23,972 nt of DNA. Origin: JBOGZD01 sp050697155 (GTDB lineage Bacteria > Actinomycetota > Thermoleophilia > Solirubrobacterales > 70-9). The notes beneath the pieces were generated by a model. That model had not been told where the DNA came from. It saw only the letters and a program-made list of their open reading frames with translations, and ran no database searches. Positions 7,162 to 15,241 of the stretch are shown here, in pieces. The translations under genes were made by a program, and so were the position numbers. Within the stretch, counting starts at the first letter, position 1; the number at the start of each line of letters is the position of its first letter. The stretch lies in NCBI GenBank assembly GCA_050697155.1, contig JBOGZD010000036.1, forward strand, positions 1-23,972, read 5' to 3'.

Positions 7162-8336
7162 GTCGGAGCCGGGGAGCGCGAGGCTCGCCTGGCGATCACG
7201 ATCTGGTCGGCGACCACGACGGCGACGAGGACGGCGAGCAACAGCGCGCCGACGACTAGCGCCGGCGCATCGGCCGCGAGCAGGCCCACTGCGACGCACC
7301 CCGCCGCCCCCGACAGCCGCCGGGCACTCAGCTGCCCGGTGATTCGCAGCCGCAGGGCGGCCTGCGCGAGCAGGTAGAGGGTCGGTCCGGCGACGACGGC
7401 GGTCAGCTCCGACTCGGAAAGCTCGTCGGTCGGATGGGCGATCACGAGCTCGTCGCCCACGGCGGTGAGGATGATCCCCGCGATGATCAGGATGTGGCCG
7501 TAGGTGTAGACGTCGCGGGCAAGCAACGTGCGGTGCTCGGACCGCGCGAGCGCCTGTTCGGCGCGTCCGGCGATGGAGCTGAAGTAGAGCCACCAGAGCG
7601 CTGCGGTGCCCAGGAATGCGCCGCCGAACGCCGCGATCCTCGCCGTGTTGAGCTCGAGCTCGGCGGTGGTCGCGCCGGTGATCACGATCGACTCGCCGAG
7701 GGCGATGATCACGAAGAGCCCGAAGCGCTCGGTGAAGTGCGCCGTACCGACATGCCAGACCTCGGGGCTCGCCCTCCCGCGACCGGGAAACCAGAAGGTG
7801 CACAGTGGCCCGCCGTAGTCGATCGCGAGCGCCGCAACCCAGAGAAGCGTGCGCCCCTCGCCCTCGGCGAACCCGCCCGCGATCCACAGGCTCCCGGCGG
7901 CGCAGAACCAGATCAGGATCCTCCCGGCGCGCCCCCGCTCGATCGAGCCCGAATCGGCGGCGATGAAGGTGAGGAATGCGTGGCGACCGACCTGGATCGC
8001 CACGTATGAGCCGGCGAACAGCAGCGCCTTCTCGCCGAAGGCGTCCGGGATCGCGATCGCCATCAGCAGGCTTGCGAGCATGAGGCCGATCAGCAGCAGC
8101 CGGACCGGGATCGAGTCCGGGTCGAGCTCGTTGGTGACCCAGGTCGTGTACTGCCAGGCCCACCAGACGACGAGCAGCGCCAGGGCCGACTGGCCGGCGG
8201 CCTCCCAGGTCACGTCCGGGAGCAGCAGGTGGGCGACCTGGGTGATCGCGAAGACGAAGACGAGGTCGTAGAAGAGCTCGAGGAACGTCGCGCCGTATTC
8301 CTCGTCGCCCTCGATCCTGCGCCTGACGGTGGGCAT
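7158..8336 (-). CDS. ltrA: Low temperature requirement protein A (LtrA) family membrane protein
   Basis: This 392-residue polytopic membrane protein has the two hallmark LtrA motifs: TFLELFYDLVFVFAITQ near residues 17-33 and, mid-protein, HFTERFGLFVIIALGES. About ten hydrophobic segments follow the short Arg-rich N terminus. The family was named from Listeria growth at low temperature, but its biochemical function is not established. The ATG at 8336 is preferred over the longer frame because the conserved N terminus begins just after it and TAGGTT lies 8 nt upstream, suggesting a near-leaderless message. The stop codon overlaps that of the convergent lipoprotein gene. Confidence 0.9.
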   Translation of the reverse strand: MPTVRRRIEGDEEYGATFLELFYDLVFVFAITQVAHLLLPDVTWEAAGQSALALLVVWWAWQYTTWVTNELDPDSIPVRLLLIGLMLASLLMAIAIPDAFGEKALLFAGSYVAIQVGRHAFLTFIAADSGSIERGRAGRILIWFCAAGSLWIAGGFAEGEGRTLLWVAALAIDYGGPLCTFWFPGRGRASPEVWHVGTAHFTERFGLFVIIALGESIVITGATTAELELNTARIAAFGGAFLGTAALWWLYFSSIAGRAEQALARSEHRTLLARDVYTYGHILIIAGIILTAVGDELVIAHPTDELSESELTAVVAGPTLYLLAQAALRLRITGQLSARRLSGAAGCVAVGLLAADAPALVVGALLLAVLVAVVVADQIVIARRASRSPAPT

Positions 8337-8344
8337 GCCGGCAC

Positions 8345-8350
8345 AACCTA
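8345..8350 (-). promoter_or_regulatory. Leaderless-type -10 box for ltrA
   Basis: TAGGTT on the minus strand stands 8 nt before the ATG at 8336, and no Shine-Dalgarno is present. Predicted from the TAnnnT pattern only. Confidence 0.35.
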
Positions 8351-8395
8351 GCCGCCGTGGAGACCGCAACTCCCGCCCGGCCTCTGTGTTCACCG

Positions 8396-8535
8396 CCTTG
8401 AAACGCCGAGTCCCGGCGCTCATGTGCCGGGAACGGGGGAACCAAACGTTGGGGCGAACCCGCCGCTGCTGCGGCGGGGGCGCAGGCTCTTTCAGCGCCA
8501 GCCCGTCAGCTAACCCCGTAGGCCAACGAAGGAGA
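8396..8535 (+). ncRNA. ydaO/yuaA-type c-di-AMP riboswitch
   Basis: The segment contains the conserved blocks of the ydaO c-di-AMP aptamer in order: GGGGGAACCAA (8435-8445), TTGGGGCGAACCC (8449-8461), a GC-rich hairpin (CCGCcgctgctGCGG type), and the near-invariant CCCGTCAGCTAACCCCGTAGGC (8502-8523). The ends can pair through CCTT (8396-8399) and AAGG (8529-8532) as P1. In actinobacteria this class precedes cell-wall hydrolase genes, exactly as here, and normally turns expression off when c-di-AMP is high. The 3' strand of P1 overlaps the AAGGAG ribosome binding site of the downstream gene, suggesting translational control without a separate terminator. The exact 5' limit is uncertain by some tens of nucleotides. 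Confidence 0.92.
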
Positions 8536-8545
8536 TTGGCTCGTT

Positions 8546-9100
8546 TTGAGGTGCGTGCAATCAGTGAGGGCGTGGACGCCTGTCGGCGCGATCCTTGCGA
8601 CCGTGATCGCGCTGGGCGTGCCCGCGGCCGCGACCGCGACCAGCGGCGGTGTCAGCCAAGAGCAGCCGGCGGCGACCACCAAGGCCGACAAGGCGAAGAT
8701 CGTCCGCGGGCGCGCCGTGCCTCCGGCGAACGCTCCGCGCAAGGTCGTGCGGGCGATCGAGGCAGCGAACCGGATCGTCAAGGGCAAGCCCTACTGCTAC
8801 GGCGGTGGCCATCGTCGCTGGAACTCTCGCTGCTACGACTGCTCGGGAGCGATCAGCTACGCCCTCGGCAAGAAGGGCGCGCGCTTGATCGACGCCCCGA
8901 TGGCCTCGGGGCCGTTCATGCGATGGGGCAAGCGCGGCAGGGGGCGGTGGATCACCGTCTACGCGAACCCGGGGCACGCGTACGTGGTGATCGCTGGGCT
9001 GCGCCTGGACACGTCGATGACCGCCGGCGACGGCCCGGGCTGGAGCGCGAGGAAGCTCCACCGGCGGGGCTTCCGGGCCCGGCACCCCCGCGGCCTCTAG
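8546..9100 (+). CDS. Secreted NlpC/P60-like peptidoglycan hydrolase under riboswitch control
   Basis: This 184-residue protein has a signal peptide (about 1-31: Arg-containing start, VGAILATVIALGVPAAATATS). The mature domain follows an NlpC/P60-like order: a KPYCYGGGHRRW entry motif, YDCSGAISYAL with catalytic-type Cys99, and NPGHAYVVI with His144, then a short basic C terminus. Cys/His peptidases of this fold cleave peptidoglycan stem peptides outside the membrane. The domain is short and the third catalytic residue is not obvious, so the activity is probable and not certain. The start is TTG 8546, 11 nt after AAGGAG (8529-8534); GTG at 8555 or 8564 are alternatives. The c-di-AMP riboswitch directly upstream links the gene to wall homeostasis. 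It converges with the aldo/keto reductase 15 nt away. Confidence 0.82.
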   Translation: MRCVQSVRAWTPVGAILATVIALGVPAAATATSGGVSQEQPAATTKADKAKIVRGRAVPPANAPRKVVRAIEAANRIVKGKPYCYGGGHRRWNSRCYDCSGAISYALGKKGARLIDAPMASGPFMRWGKRGRGRWITVYANPGHAYVVIAGLRLDTSMTAGDGPGWSARKLHRRGFRARHPRGL

Positions 9101-9115
9101 CGCGGCGCGGTTCGG

Positions 9116-10105
9116 TCAGGCGGAGACCGGCTCGACGTCGAAGTTGCGCTCATAGAGCGCGGCGACCCGGTCGAGCTCGTCGGCGGAGAGCTGGGGCACG
9201 TCGGCGGCGCCGGCGTACTCGCGCAGCTCCGCCTCGCTGGTGATCGTCGGGATCACTACTGCCATCTGCGGCTGGGCGAGGATGAACCGCAGCGCCGCCT
9301 GGGCCATGGTCCGGCCGCTGCCGGGCTCGCAGAGGAAGCGGATCCGCTCGATCTTCTGCAGCCCCTCGACCAGCCACTCGCGCGGGCGGTGACGGCGGTG
9401 GTCGCCCGCCCCGAAGCTGGTCTCGGGCGTGAGGTTGTCGTCGAGCAGGCCGGAGGAGGTCGGCACCCGTGCCATCGCGCCGACGCCGTGCTCGGCGGTG
9501 GCGGCCATGAGCTCGCGGCCCGGGTCCTGCTCGAGCAGGTTGTAGACGGTCTGGACCGAGGCGATCTCGCGCCGCTCGATCGCCGCCAGGCCCTCCTCGC
9601 GCCAGCCGATCGCCGGCCCGAGGGCGACGCCGTAGTGGCGGATCTTGCCCTCCGCACGCAGCTCCTCCAACGCGGCGAAGCAGTCGTCGTGGTCGACCGC
9701 GTCCTGGCGCGGGTTGTGGAGCTGGTAGAGGTCGACGTGGTCGGTGCCGAGGCGACGCAGGCTGGCCTCGAGCGCGGCGCGGACGAAGGGGCCGTCCCAG
9801 CGCTGCGGGCGCTCGCCCTCGGAGTGCTGCTGGCGCTCGTCGTCGAGCACATAGCCGAACTTCGTCGAGATCTGCACCCGATCGCGGTGCGGGGCGAGCA
9901 CCCGGCCGACGAGCTCCTCGTTGGCGCCCTGCCCGTAGGCGTCGCCGGTCTCGAAGAAGGTGACCCCGAGATCGAGCGCAAGCTCGAGAATGCGTTCGCC
10001 GGCGTCCTCGGACACGTCGCCCCACCAGGTCGAGCCCAGCGCCCAGGTGCCGAAGCCGATCTCCGAGACCTCGAGGTCGGTGTCGCCAAAGCGGCGGATC
10101 CTCAT
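9116..10105 (-). CDS. Aldo/keto reductase
   Basis: This 329-residue NADPH-type aldo/keto reductase barrel contains the N-terminal GFGTWALG loop, FFETGDAYG with Tyr57, STKFGY with Lys82, and LYQLHNPR with His130, followed by GVALGP and AQAALRFILAQP near the cofactor site. Tyr57, Lys82 and His130 are the expected catalytic residues; the tetrad aspartate position five residues before Tyr is Glu52 here. Length and motifs match the broad family that reduces aldehydes and ketones in the cytosol; the substrate cannot be told. ATG 10105 has no Shine-Dalgarno but a TAGACT box 8 nt upstream. Its promoter region is shared with the divergent Ca2+/H+ antiporter gene. Confidence 0.92.
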   Translation of the reverse strand: MRIRRFGDTDLEVSEIGFGTWALGSTWWGDVSEDAGERILELALDLGVTFFETGDAYGQGANEELVGRVLAPHRDRVQISTKFGYVLDDERQQHSEGERPQRWDGPFVRAALEASLRRLGTDHVDLYQLHNPRQDAVDHDDCFAALEELRAEGKIRHYGVALGPAIGWREEGLAAIERREIASVQTVYNLLEQDPGRELMAATAEHGVGAMARVPTSSGLLDDNLTPETSFGAGDHRRHRPREWLVEGLQKIERIRFLCEPGSGRTMAQAALRFILAQPQMAVVIPTITSEAELREYAGAADVPQLSADELDRVAALYERNFDVEPVSA

Positions 10106-10113
10106 CGGCCGCC

Positions 10114-10119
10114 AGTCTA
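10114..10119 (-). promoter_or_regulatory. Leaderless-type -10 box for the aldo/keto reductase
   Basis: TAGACT on the minus strand lies 8 nt before ATG 10105. Its expected -35 region overlaps that of the divergent antiporter promoter, so the two may compete for polymerase. Confidence 0.35.
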
Positions 10120-10161
10120 GATGAGGCGGCGCGGTCGCCCCGAGGGCCGCGGCGCCCTCAA

Positions 10162-10167
10162 TAGGCT
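10162..10167 (+). promoter_or_regulatory. Near-leaderless -10 box for the antiporter pair
   Basis: TAGGCT lies 9 nt before ATG 10177, with no Shine-Dalgarno in between. The predicted leader is about 3 nt or absent. Confidence 0.35.
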
Positions 10168-10176
10168 GCCCCTCCG

Positions 10177-11280
10177 ATGCGCTTCCTGCTCACCGCCCAG
10201 GGGTGGCCGTACCTGCTCACGCCGTTCATCGCGGCCGCCGTGGGGCTCGAGCTGGCCCATGCCTCGCCGACCGTGGTCTTCGTCTGCGCGGCGCTCGGGA
10301 TCATCCCGACCGCGGCGCTGATGGGCCTCGCCACCGAGGAGCTCGCCGCCCGCGCGGGTCCGGGGATCGGCGGCTTTCTCAACGTCACCTTCGGCAACGC
10401 GGCCGAGCTGATCATCGCCATCTTCCTGCTCGCCGAGGGCCTGCAGGAGGTCGTCAAGGCGTCGATCATCGGCTCCATCCTCGGCAACCTGCTGCTCGTG
10501 CTCGGCCTCTCGATGCTGGTCGGCGGACTCGGGCGCGCTCGCCAGACCTTCAACCGCACGGCGGCCAACGCGCAGGCGACGATGCTCTTCCTCGCCGTCG
10601 CCGCGCTGATCATGCCGGCGATCTACGCCCTCGTCGCCGGCGGCGGGCTGCCGGGCGTGGACTCGGAGCTGGTCGACTTCGGCAGCGATCTCGAGGAGCT
10701 CTCGATCGGGGTCGCGATCGTCCTCGGTGCCAGCTACATCGCCGGACTGGTTTTCTCGCTGCGCACCCACCGCGACGTCTTCAACCCGCCCTACGCGGAC
10801 GAGGAGCACGAGGGTTTCGGTTGGAGCGCCCGCCGCTCGGTGGCGATGCTGGCGGTCGCCGGCGCCGCCGTCGCGGTCGTCGCGGAGATCCTTGTCGGCT
10901 CGATCTCCGAGGCGTCGGAGTCGATCGGCCTGAGCGAGTTCTTCGTCGGCATCATCATCGTCGCCGTGGTCGGCAACTCGGCCGAGCACTGGGTGGCGAT
11001 CATGGTCGCGCGCAAGGACAAGATGGACCTCGCGGTCAACATCGCGATCGGCTCGGCGGCGCAGATCGCGCTCTTCGTGGTCCCGATCCTGGTCCTGCTC
11101 TCGTTCGCGATCGGCCCGGAGCCGATGGCGCTGGTGTTCAACGGGTTCGAGCTCGGGGCGGTGCTGGTCGCGGTCCTGATCGCCGCCTACGTCACCCAGG
11201 AGGGTGAATCGAACTGGTTCGAGGGCATCCAGCTGCTCGCCGTCTACGTGGTCCTGGCGCTGGCCTTTCTCTACGCCTGA
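10177..11280 (+). CDS. Ca2+/H+ antiporter (CaCA superfamily, CAX type)
   Basis: This 367-residue membrane protein has about eleven hydrophobic segments and the two CAX alpha-repeat signatures: FGNAAELIIAIFLL with GNAAE at 73-77, and VVGNSAEHWVAIMVA with GNSAE at 266-270. The paired acidic residues of these repeats bind the cation in the middle of the membrane. An acidic loop around residues 207-212 (YADEEHEGF) separates the halves. The family exports Ca2+ (or Mn2+) in exchange for protons at the cytoplasmic membrane. ATG 10177 is preferred since it opens directly on the hydrophobic N terminus. The TGA overlaps the ATG of the second antiporter gene by one base, so the pair is translationally coupled. 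Confidence 0.9.
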   Translation: MRFLLTAQGWPYLLTPFIAAAVGLELAHASPTVVFVCAALGIIPTAALMGLATEELAARAGPGIGGFLNVTFGNAAELIIAIFLLAEGLQEVVKASIIGSILGNLLLVLGLSMLVGGLGRARQTFNRTAANAQATMLFLAVAALIMPAIYALVAGGGLPGVDSELVDFGSDLEELSIGVAIVLGASYIAGLVFSLRTHRDVFNPPYADEEHEGFGWSARRSVAMLAVAGAAVAVVAEILVGSISEASESIGLSEFFVGIIIVAVVGNSAEHWVAIMVARKDKMDLAVNIAIGSAAQIALFVVPILVLLSFAIGPEPMALVFNGFELGAVLVAVLIAAYVTQEGESNWFEGIQLLAVYVVLALAFLYA

Positions 11281-12272
11281 TGGAAGCCTTCCTGCTGGTC
11301 GTGAGCTTCGCCGTGATCCTCGCGGGGGCGCTGCTGTTCACCAACGCGGTCGAGTGGGCCGGGCACCGGCTCGAGATCGGCGAGGGGGCGACGGGCAGCC
11401 TGCTGGCGGCGGTGGGCACCGCGATGCCCGAGACGCTGATCCCGATCGTCGCGATCATCGGCGGCGCAGAGGGCGCCGAGGACGTCGCGATCGGGGCGAT
11501 CATCGGGGCGCCGTTCCTGCTCGCGACGATCGCGATGGCCCTGGTCGGGATCTCGGCGCTGGCCTTCCGGCACCGGCGATCGCAGGGGACCCGGCTTCGG
11601 GCAGACGCCGAGACCCTGGACCGCGACCTGCTGTTCTTCCTCGTCTTCTTCGCCGCCGGCACGGCGATCGGGCTCGGGGTGCCCGACGGATTGCAGATCC
11701 CGCTCGCGGTCGGCTTCGTGCTCGCCTACGCGACCTACGTCCGCCGCACCCTTCGCGGCGGCGGCACGGTCCAGGAGCTGGAGACGATCGGCCCGCTGTA
11801 TCTCGACCGCACCCCGGGCAACAACCCCAGCCGCGCGGCGATCATGCTCCAGTTCGCGATCGGTCTGGGGGCGATCGTCGGTGGCGCGCACCTGTTCGTC
11901 GAGGAGCTGATCCACGTCGCCGAGGAGATCGGGGTCGAGCCGCTGGTGCTCTCGCTGGTGCTCGCGCCGCTGGCGACCGAGCTGCCGGAGAAGGCGAACA
12001 GCTTCTTCTGGGTGCGCGAGGGCAAGGACAGCCTGGCGCTGGGGAACATCACCGGGGCGATGGTCTTTCAGTCGACGATCCCGATCGCCTTCGGCCTCGC
12101 GCTCACCGAGTGGGATCTCAACCATTTCGCGATCATCTCCGCCTGCCTCGGGCTCGCCGGCGGGGTGCTTGCCTACTGGGCGCTGCGGCTGCGCGGGCGC
12201 TTCGAGCGCCTGCCGATCGTCGCCTGGTCGGCCCTGTTCGCGGCCTTCCTCGTTTACGTCGCGGTGGCGTGA
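11280..12272 (+). CDS. Second CaCA-type sodium/calcium exchanger (YrbG-like)
   Basis: This 330-residue membrane protein of about ten hydrophobic segments shows the inverted-repeat logic of YrbG/NCX proteins. Alpha-1 carries VGTAMPETLIPIVAI (46-60, Glu51) and alpha-2 carries APLATELPEKAN (229-240, Glu234), with GNITGAMVFQSTIP after the second repeat. The repeats diverge from the textbook GTSxPE, so the ion specificity is open: Ca2+, Na+ or another cation. The soluble loop around residues 98-116 and 160-183 would be cytoplasmic. The gene starts inside the stop of the CAX gene (TGATG), and both may form one transport unit or operate at different affinities. A 7-bp hairpin follows its stop. Confidence 0.82.
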   Translation: MEAFLLVVSFAVILAGALLFTNAVEWAGHRLEIGEGATGSLLAAVGTAMPETLIPIVAIIGGAEGAEDVAIGAIIGAPFLLATIAMALVGISALAFRHRRSQGTRLRADAETLDRDLLFFLVFFAAGTAIGLGVPDGLQIPLAVGFVLAYATYVRRTLRGGGTVQELETIGPLYLDRTPGNNPSRAAIMLQFAIGLGAIVGGAHLFVEELIHVAEEIGVEPLVLSLVLAPLATELPEKANSFFWVREGKDSLALGNITGAMVFQSTIPIAFGLALTEWDLNHFAIISACLGLAGGVLAYWALRLRGRFERLPIVAWSALFAAFLVYVAVA

Positions 12273-12291
12273 TCCGGGTGGCCGGGTCGGG

Positions 12292-12309
12292 CGGCTCGGC
12301 GTCGAGCCG
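12292..12309. terminator. Hairpin between convergent antiporter and cupin genes
   Basis: CGGCTCG and CGAGCCG form a perfect 7-bp stem around the 4-nt loop GCGT, 19 nt after the antiporter stop and 17 nt beyond the cupin stop on the other strand. There is no U-tract; a bidirectional U-less terminator is possible. Confidence 0.4.
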
Positions 12310-12326
12310 GGCGCTCCGTGGCGCGG

Positions 12327-12725
12327 TCAGTCGGGCCAGAAGTCCTGCTGCTGGTCGGTGTCCGCCTGGTTGTCCGCGGCCTTGAGCGAGACGATGAACA
12401 GCTCGACCTCGGAGTCGGTGTCGTTGTGGACCGAGTAGTGCTCCTCGCCGGTCATCCTCACCGCGGTCTGCGGTGAGGCCTCGAAGACGTCGTCGGCGAC
12501 CTTGAACGTGGGCACGCCCGAGATCACGAAGTAGACCTCCTCGCGGCCGGGGTGGCGGTGGCCATAGCTGCCGCGGCCGCCGGTTCCGGGCGGCATCGAG
12601 CGCCAGCTGAACGAGACCTGTTCGGCGCCGCAGGCCTCGGTGTACCAGCGCATCTCGCCGAAGCCCGGGTACTGCTGCATGAAGTCGACCGCGTCGTCGC
12701 GCTTGGCGATCGAGTAGCCGCTCAT
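12327..12725 (-). CDS. Small single-domain cupin protein
   Basis: This 132-residue protein holds a cupin_2 barrel. Motif 1 reads GSYGHRHPGREEVYFVISG, giving ligands His56, His58 and Glu63, and motif 2 (MTGEEHYSVHND) supplies a fourth histidine, most likely His96. The metal site is therefore complete. Such small cupins can be isomerases, dioxygenases or sensors; nothing here defines a substrate. The N-terminal 40 residues (SIAKRDDAVDF, YPGFGEMRWYTEACGAEQVSFSW) look like part of the extended barrel. It starts 6 nt after the upstream acidic gene on the same strand, so the two are almost certainly co-transcribed. Confidence 0.85.
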   Translation of the reverse strand: MSGYSIAKRDDAVDFMQQYPGFGEMRWYTEACGAEQVSFSWRSMPPGTGGRGSYGHRHPGREEVYFVISGVPTFKVADDVFEASPQTAVRMTGEEHYSVHNDTDSEVELFIVSLKAADNQADTDQQQDFWPD

Positions 12726-12731
12726 CCCGGC

Positions 12732-13076
12732 TCAGTCCTCGCGGCCGGGGTCCTGGCCGTCCTCGTCGGCGTCGTACTCGTCGTCGCCCTGCTCGAGGGC
12801 GGTCGCAGAAACCCCTCCGCGCGACCCGGCGTGATAGTGGGTCTGGAACTCCTGCATCGCCGCGTCGAGGGCGTCGGTGTCGGTCGGCACCTCGTCGGAG
12901 ATCCGCACCCAGTCGGCGCCCTCGTAGGCCTCCATGTTGAAGACCTCCTGGTCGACCGAGGCGGAGTCGTCGATGACGACGACGACCTCGGTCTGAGGAT
13001 TGAAGTAGGTGCCGGGGCGGACGAGCAGGTCCTCGAGCTCGACCACGCGATTCTCGGTCTCCGGGTCCGCTGCCAT
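12732..13076 (-). CDS. Conserved-looking acidic hypothetical protein (114 aa)
   Basis: I do not recognise this family. The 114-residue protein is strongly acidic, with a compact N-terminal part (VVELEDLLVRPGTYFNPQTEVVVVIDDSASVDQEVF) that looks like a beta-alpha fold, and a disordered Asp/Glu/Gly-rich C terminus from about residue 84. There is no signal peptide, membrane helix or catalytic motif. The ATG at 13076 has GAGAG close upstream and a TATGTT box 9 nt before it. It is tightly linked to the cupin gene downstream, so a shared task is likely but unknown. Confidence 0.65.
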   Translation of the reverse strand: MAADPETENRVVELEDLLVRPGTYFNPQTEVVVVIDDSASVDQEVFNMEAYEGADWVRISDEVPTDTDALDAAMQEFQTHYHAGSRGGVSATALEQGDDEYDADEDGQDPGRED

Positions 13077-13085
13077 CGCTCTCGC

Positions 13086-13091
13086 AACATA
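13086..13091 (-). promoter_or_regulatory. Candidate -10 box for the acidic hypothetical/cupin pair
   Basis: TATGTT on the minus strand lies 9 nt before ATG 13076, in the 38-nt gap behind the membrane-anchored gene. It would allow a second transcript for the last two genes. Confidence 0.3.
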
Positions 13092-13114
13092 TCGAGGCGG
13101 CGCTGGGGGCGCGG

Positions 13115-13594
13115 TTACTGGCCGAGATTCTCCAGCTCGCGCAGCTGACGCTCGATCTCGGCCTCGACGTCGAGCGGCTCCTTGCCCTGGCGCTGGCGGC
13201 GCTCGTTGCGGGCGACCACGAGCTGGCGCACCTCCTCGCGGAGCTGGGGGTCCTCGCCGGTGCCGGGCGCGGCCTGCTCCTCCTCGAGCAGCCGCCCGAG
13301 CTCGGCGTCGACGTCGAGCGGCGCCTCCCCGCGAGCGCTCTGGCGATACGCCTTGGCCTCGAGCAGCTGGCGGATCTCGTCCTCGCGCGCCGCCGCCGAG
13401 GCCTCGGCATCCGAATCGCGCATCGCCTGCGGCATGTCGTGCTCGAAGTCGACCGAGAACTGCCCCTTGCCGACCTGGCGCAGGGCGTTGCCGGCGCCGG
13501 CGGCGAAGGCGATCGCGGCGATCGGAATCGCGGCGAAGACGATGATCAGGATCGCTTCGCCCTCGGAGATCGCGAGCGGGGGGGTAACGGCCAC
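13115..13594 (-). CDS. Membrane-anchored protein with duplicated 33-residue helical motif
   Basis: This 159-residue protein has one transmembrane segment at about 13-34 (AILIIVFAAIPIAAIAFAAGAG) near the N terminus and a charged cytoplasmic tail. The tail contains two copies of one motif, residues 71-103 and 119-151, with the shared pattern E-[DE]-E-[IV]-RQL-x2-A-[KR]-x2-R-x3-G-x2-PLDV-[DE]-AE-[LI]-x-R-x-L. I do not know the family; such tails are common in Thermoleophilia-like hypothetical proteins. The GTG at 13594 is chosen since the residues before it are unlike protein, TACCCT lies exactly 6 nt upstream, and it puts the membrane helix at the N terminus. It is divergent from the acyl-CoA dehydrogenase and shares its regulatory region. 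Confidence 0.7.
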   Translation of the reverse strand: MAVTPPLAISEGEAILIIVFAAIPIAAIAFAAGAGNALRQVGKGQFSVDFEHDMPQAMRDSDAEASAAAREDEIRQLLEAKAYRQSARGEAPLDVDAELGRLLEEEQAAPGTGEDPQLREEVRQLVVARNERRQRQGKEPLDVEAEIERQLRELENLGQ

Positions 13595-13600
13595 GGTCTC

Positions 13601-13613
13601 AGGGTAGTACCCT
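13601..13613. promoter_or_regulatory. Symmetric divergent -10 element (AGGGTA-g-TACCCT)
   Basis: A perfect 6-bp inverted repeat supplies TACCCT on both strands. On the minus strand (13606-13601) it is 6 nt from the GTG of the membrane-anchored gene; on the plus strand (13608-13613) it would start transcription near 13620, toward the acyl-CoA dehydrogenase. It could equally be a protein-binding palindrome. Confidence 0.4.
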
Positions 13614-13622
13614 TTCCGGTGG

Positions 13623-13638
13623 TTGACTGACCAGTCAA
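13623..13638. promoter_or_regulatory. TetR-type operator palindrome TTGACTGACCAGTCAA
   Basis: TTGACTG and CAGTCAA form a perfect 7-bp inverted repeat around AC, in the 104-nt region between two divergent genes. Size and TGAC...GTCA symmetry match operators of TetR-family repressors of acyl-CoA metabolism. It lies just downstream of the predicted start of the plus transcript, a repressing position. No tetR gene is in the window. Confidence 0.6.
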
Positions 13639-13698
13639 TCGGTAGCGGACCACCGACCCTGGCCCGCCGACTTCGAAGCAAAAGGAGCCCCGAGAGCA

Positions 13699-14925
<1,227 letters not shown>

Positions 14926-14940
14926 AGCGCTCCGCGGACC

Positions 14941-14959
14941 ACCGGCTCCGCGCGCCGGT
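14941..14959. terminator. Hairpin between convergent acyl-CoA dehydrogenase and small membrane gene
   Basis: ACCGGC and GCCGGT form a 6-bp stem with a 7-nt loop, 15 nt after the acyl-CoA dehydrogenase stop. A GGGGTTTTG stretch follows about 15 nt later. This is a weak terminator candidate. Confidence 0.3.
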
Positions 14960-14989
14960 CGGGGCGGGGTACGGGGTTTTGCGCGGGGG

Positions 14990-15241
14990 CTAGACGGCGC
15001 GGCGGTTCGGGTTCACCCACGCGGCGAGGCCGAGGACGACGACGATGATGTCGACGATCACGATCACGTGATGCCAGCCGTCGAAGACCTGAAAGGCCGC
15101 GTAGCTGAGCGCCGCGAGCACGACCAGGCCGACGATGGTGTAGATGGTGAGCGCCTTGCGCCCGCCCTCGGAGACCCGTGGCGGGGCGGCGTAGCCGGCG
15201 CGGTCGAACTGGTTTCGGTCCTGGACCCTTAGGTTCGCCAT
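14990..15241 (-). CDS. Small two-helix membrane protein
   Basis: This 83-residue protein has a basic, polar N terminus (about 30 residues) and two hydrophobic helices, about 31-50 (LTIYTIVGLVVLAALSYAAF) and 57-75 (HHVIVIVDIIVVVLGLAAW), joined by a very short turn. It ends in NPNRRAV. The family is not recognised. The ATG at 15241 has a GGGAGAGAGA ribosome binding site a few bases upstream. The start overlaps by 13 nt the end of the ATA-start frame on the same strand, so the two may be coupled if that frame is real. Confidence 0.75.
   Translation of the reverse strand: MANLRVQDRNQFDRAGYAAPPRVSEGGRKALTIYTIVGLVVLAALSYAAFQVFDGWHHVIVIVDIIVVVLGLAAWVNPNRRAV

Noticed and set aside
5158..8445. A 1095-residue minus-strand open frame spanning arsA, the lipoprotein and ltrA
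   Set aside because: It is out of frame with three well-supported genes and reads as Arg/Gly/Asp-rich shadow sequence.
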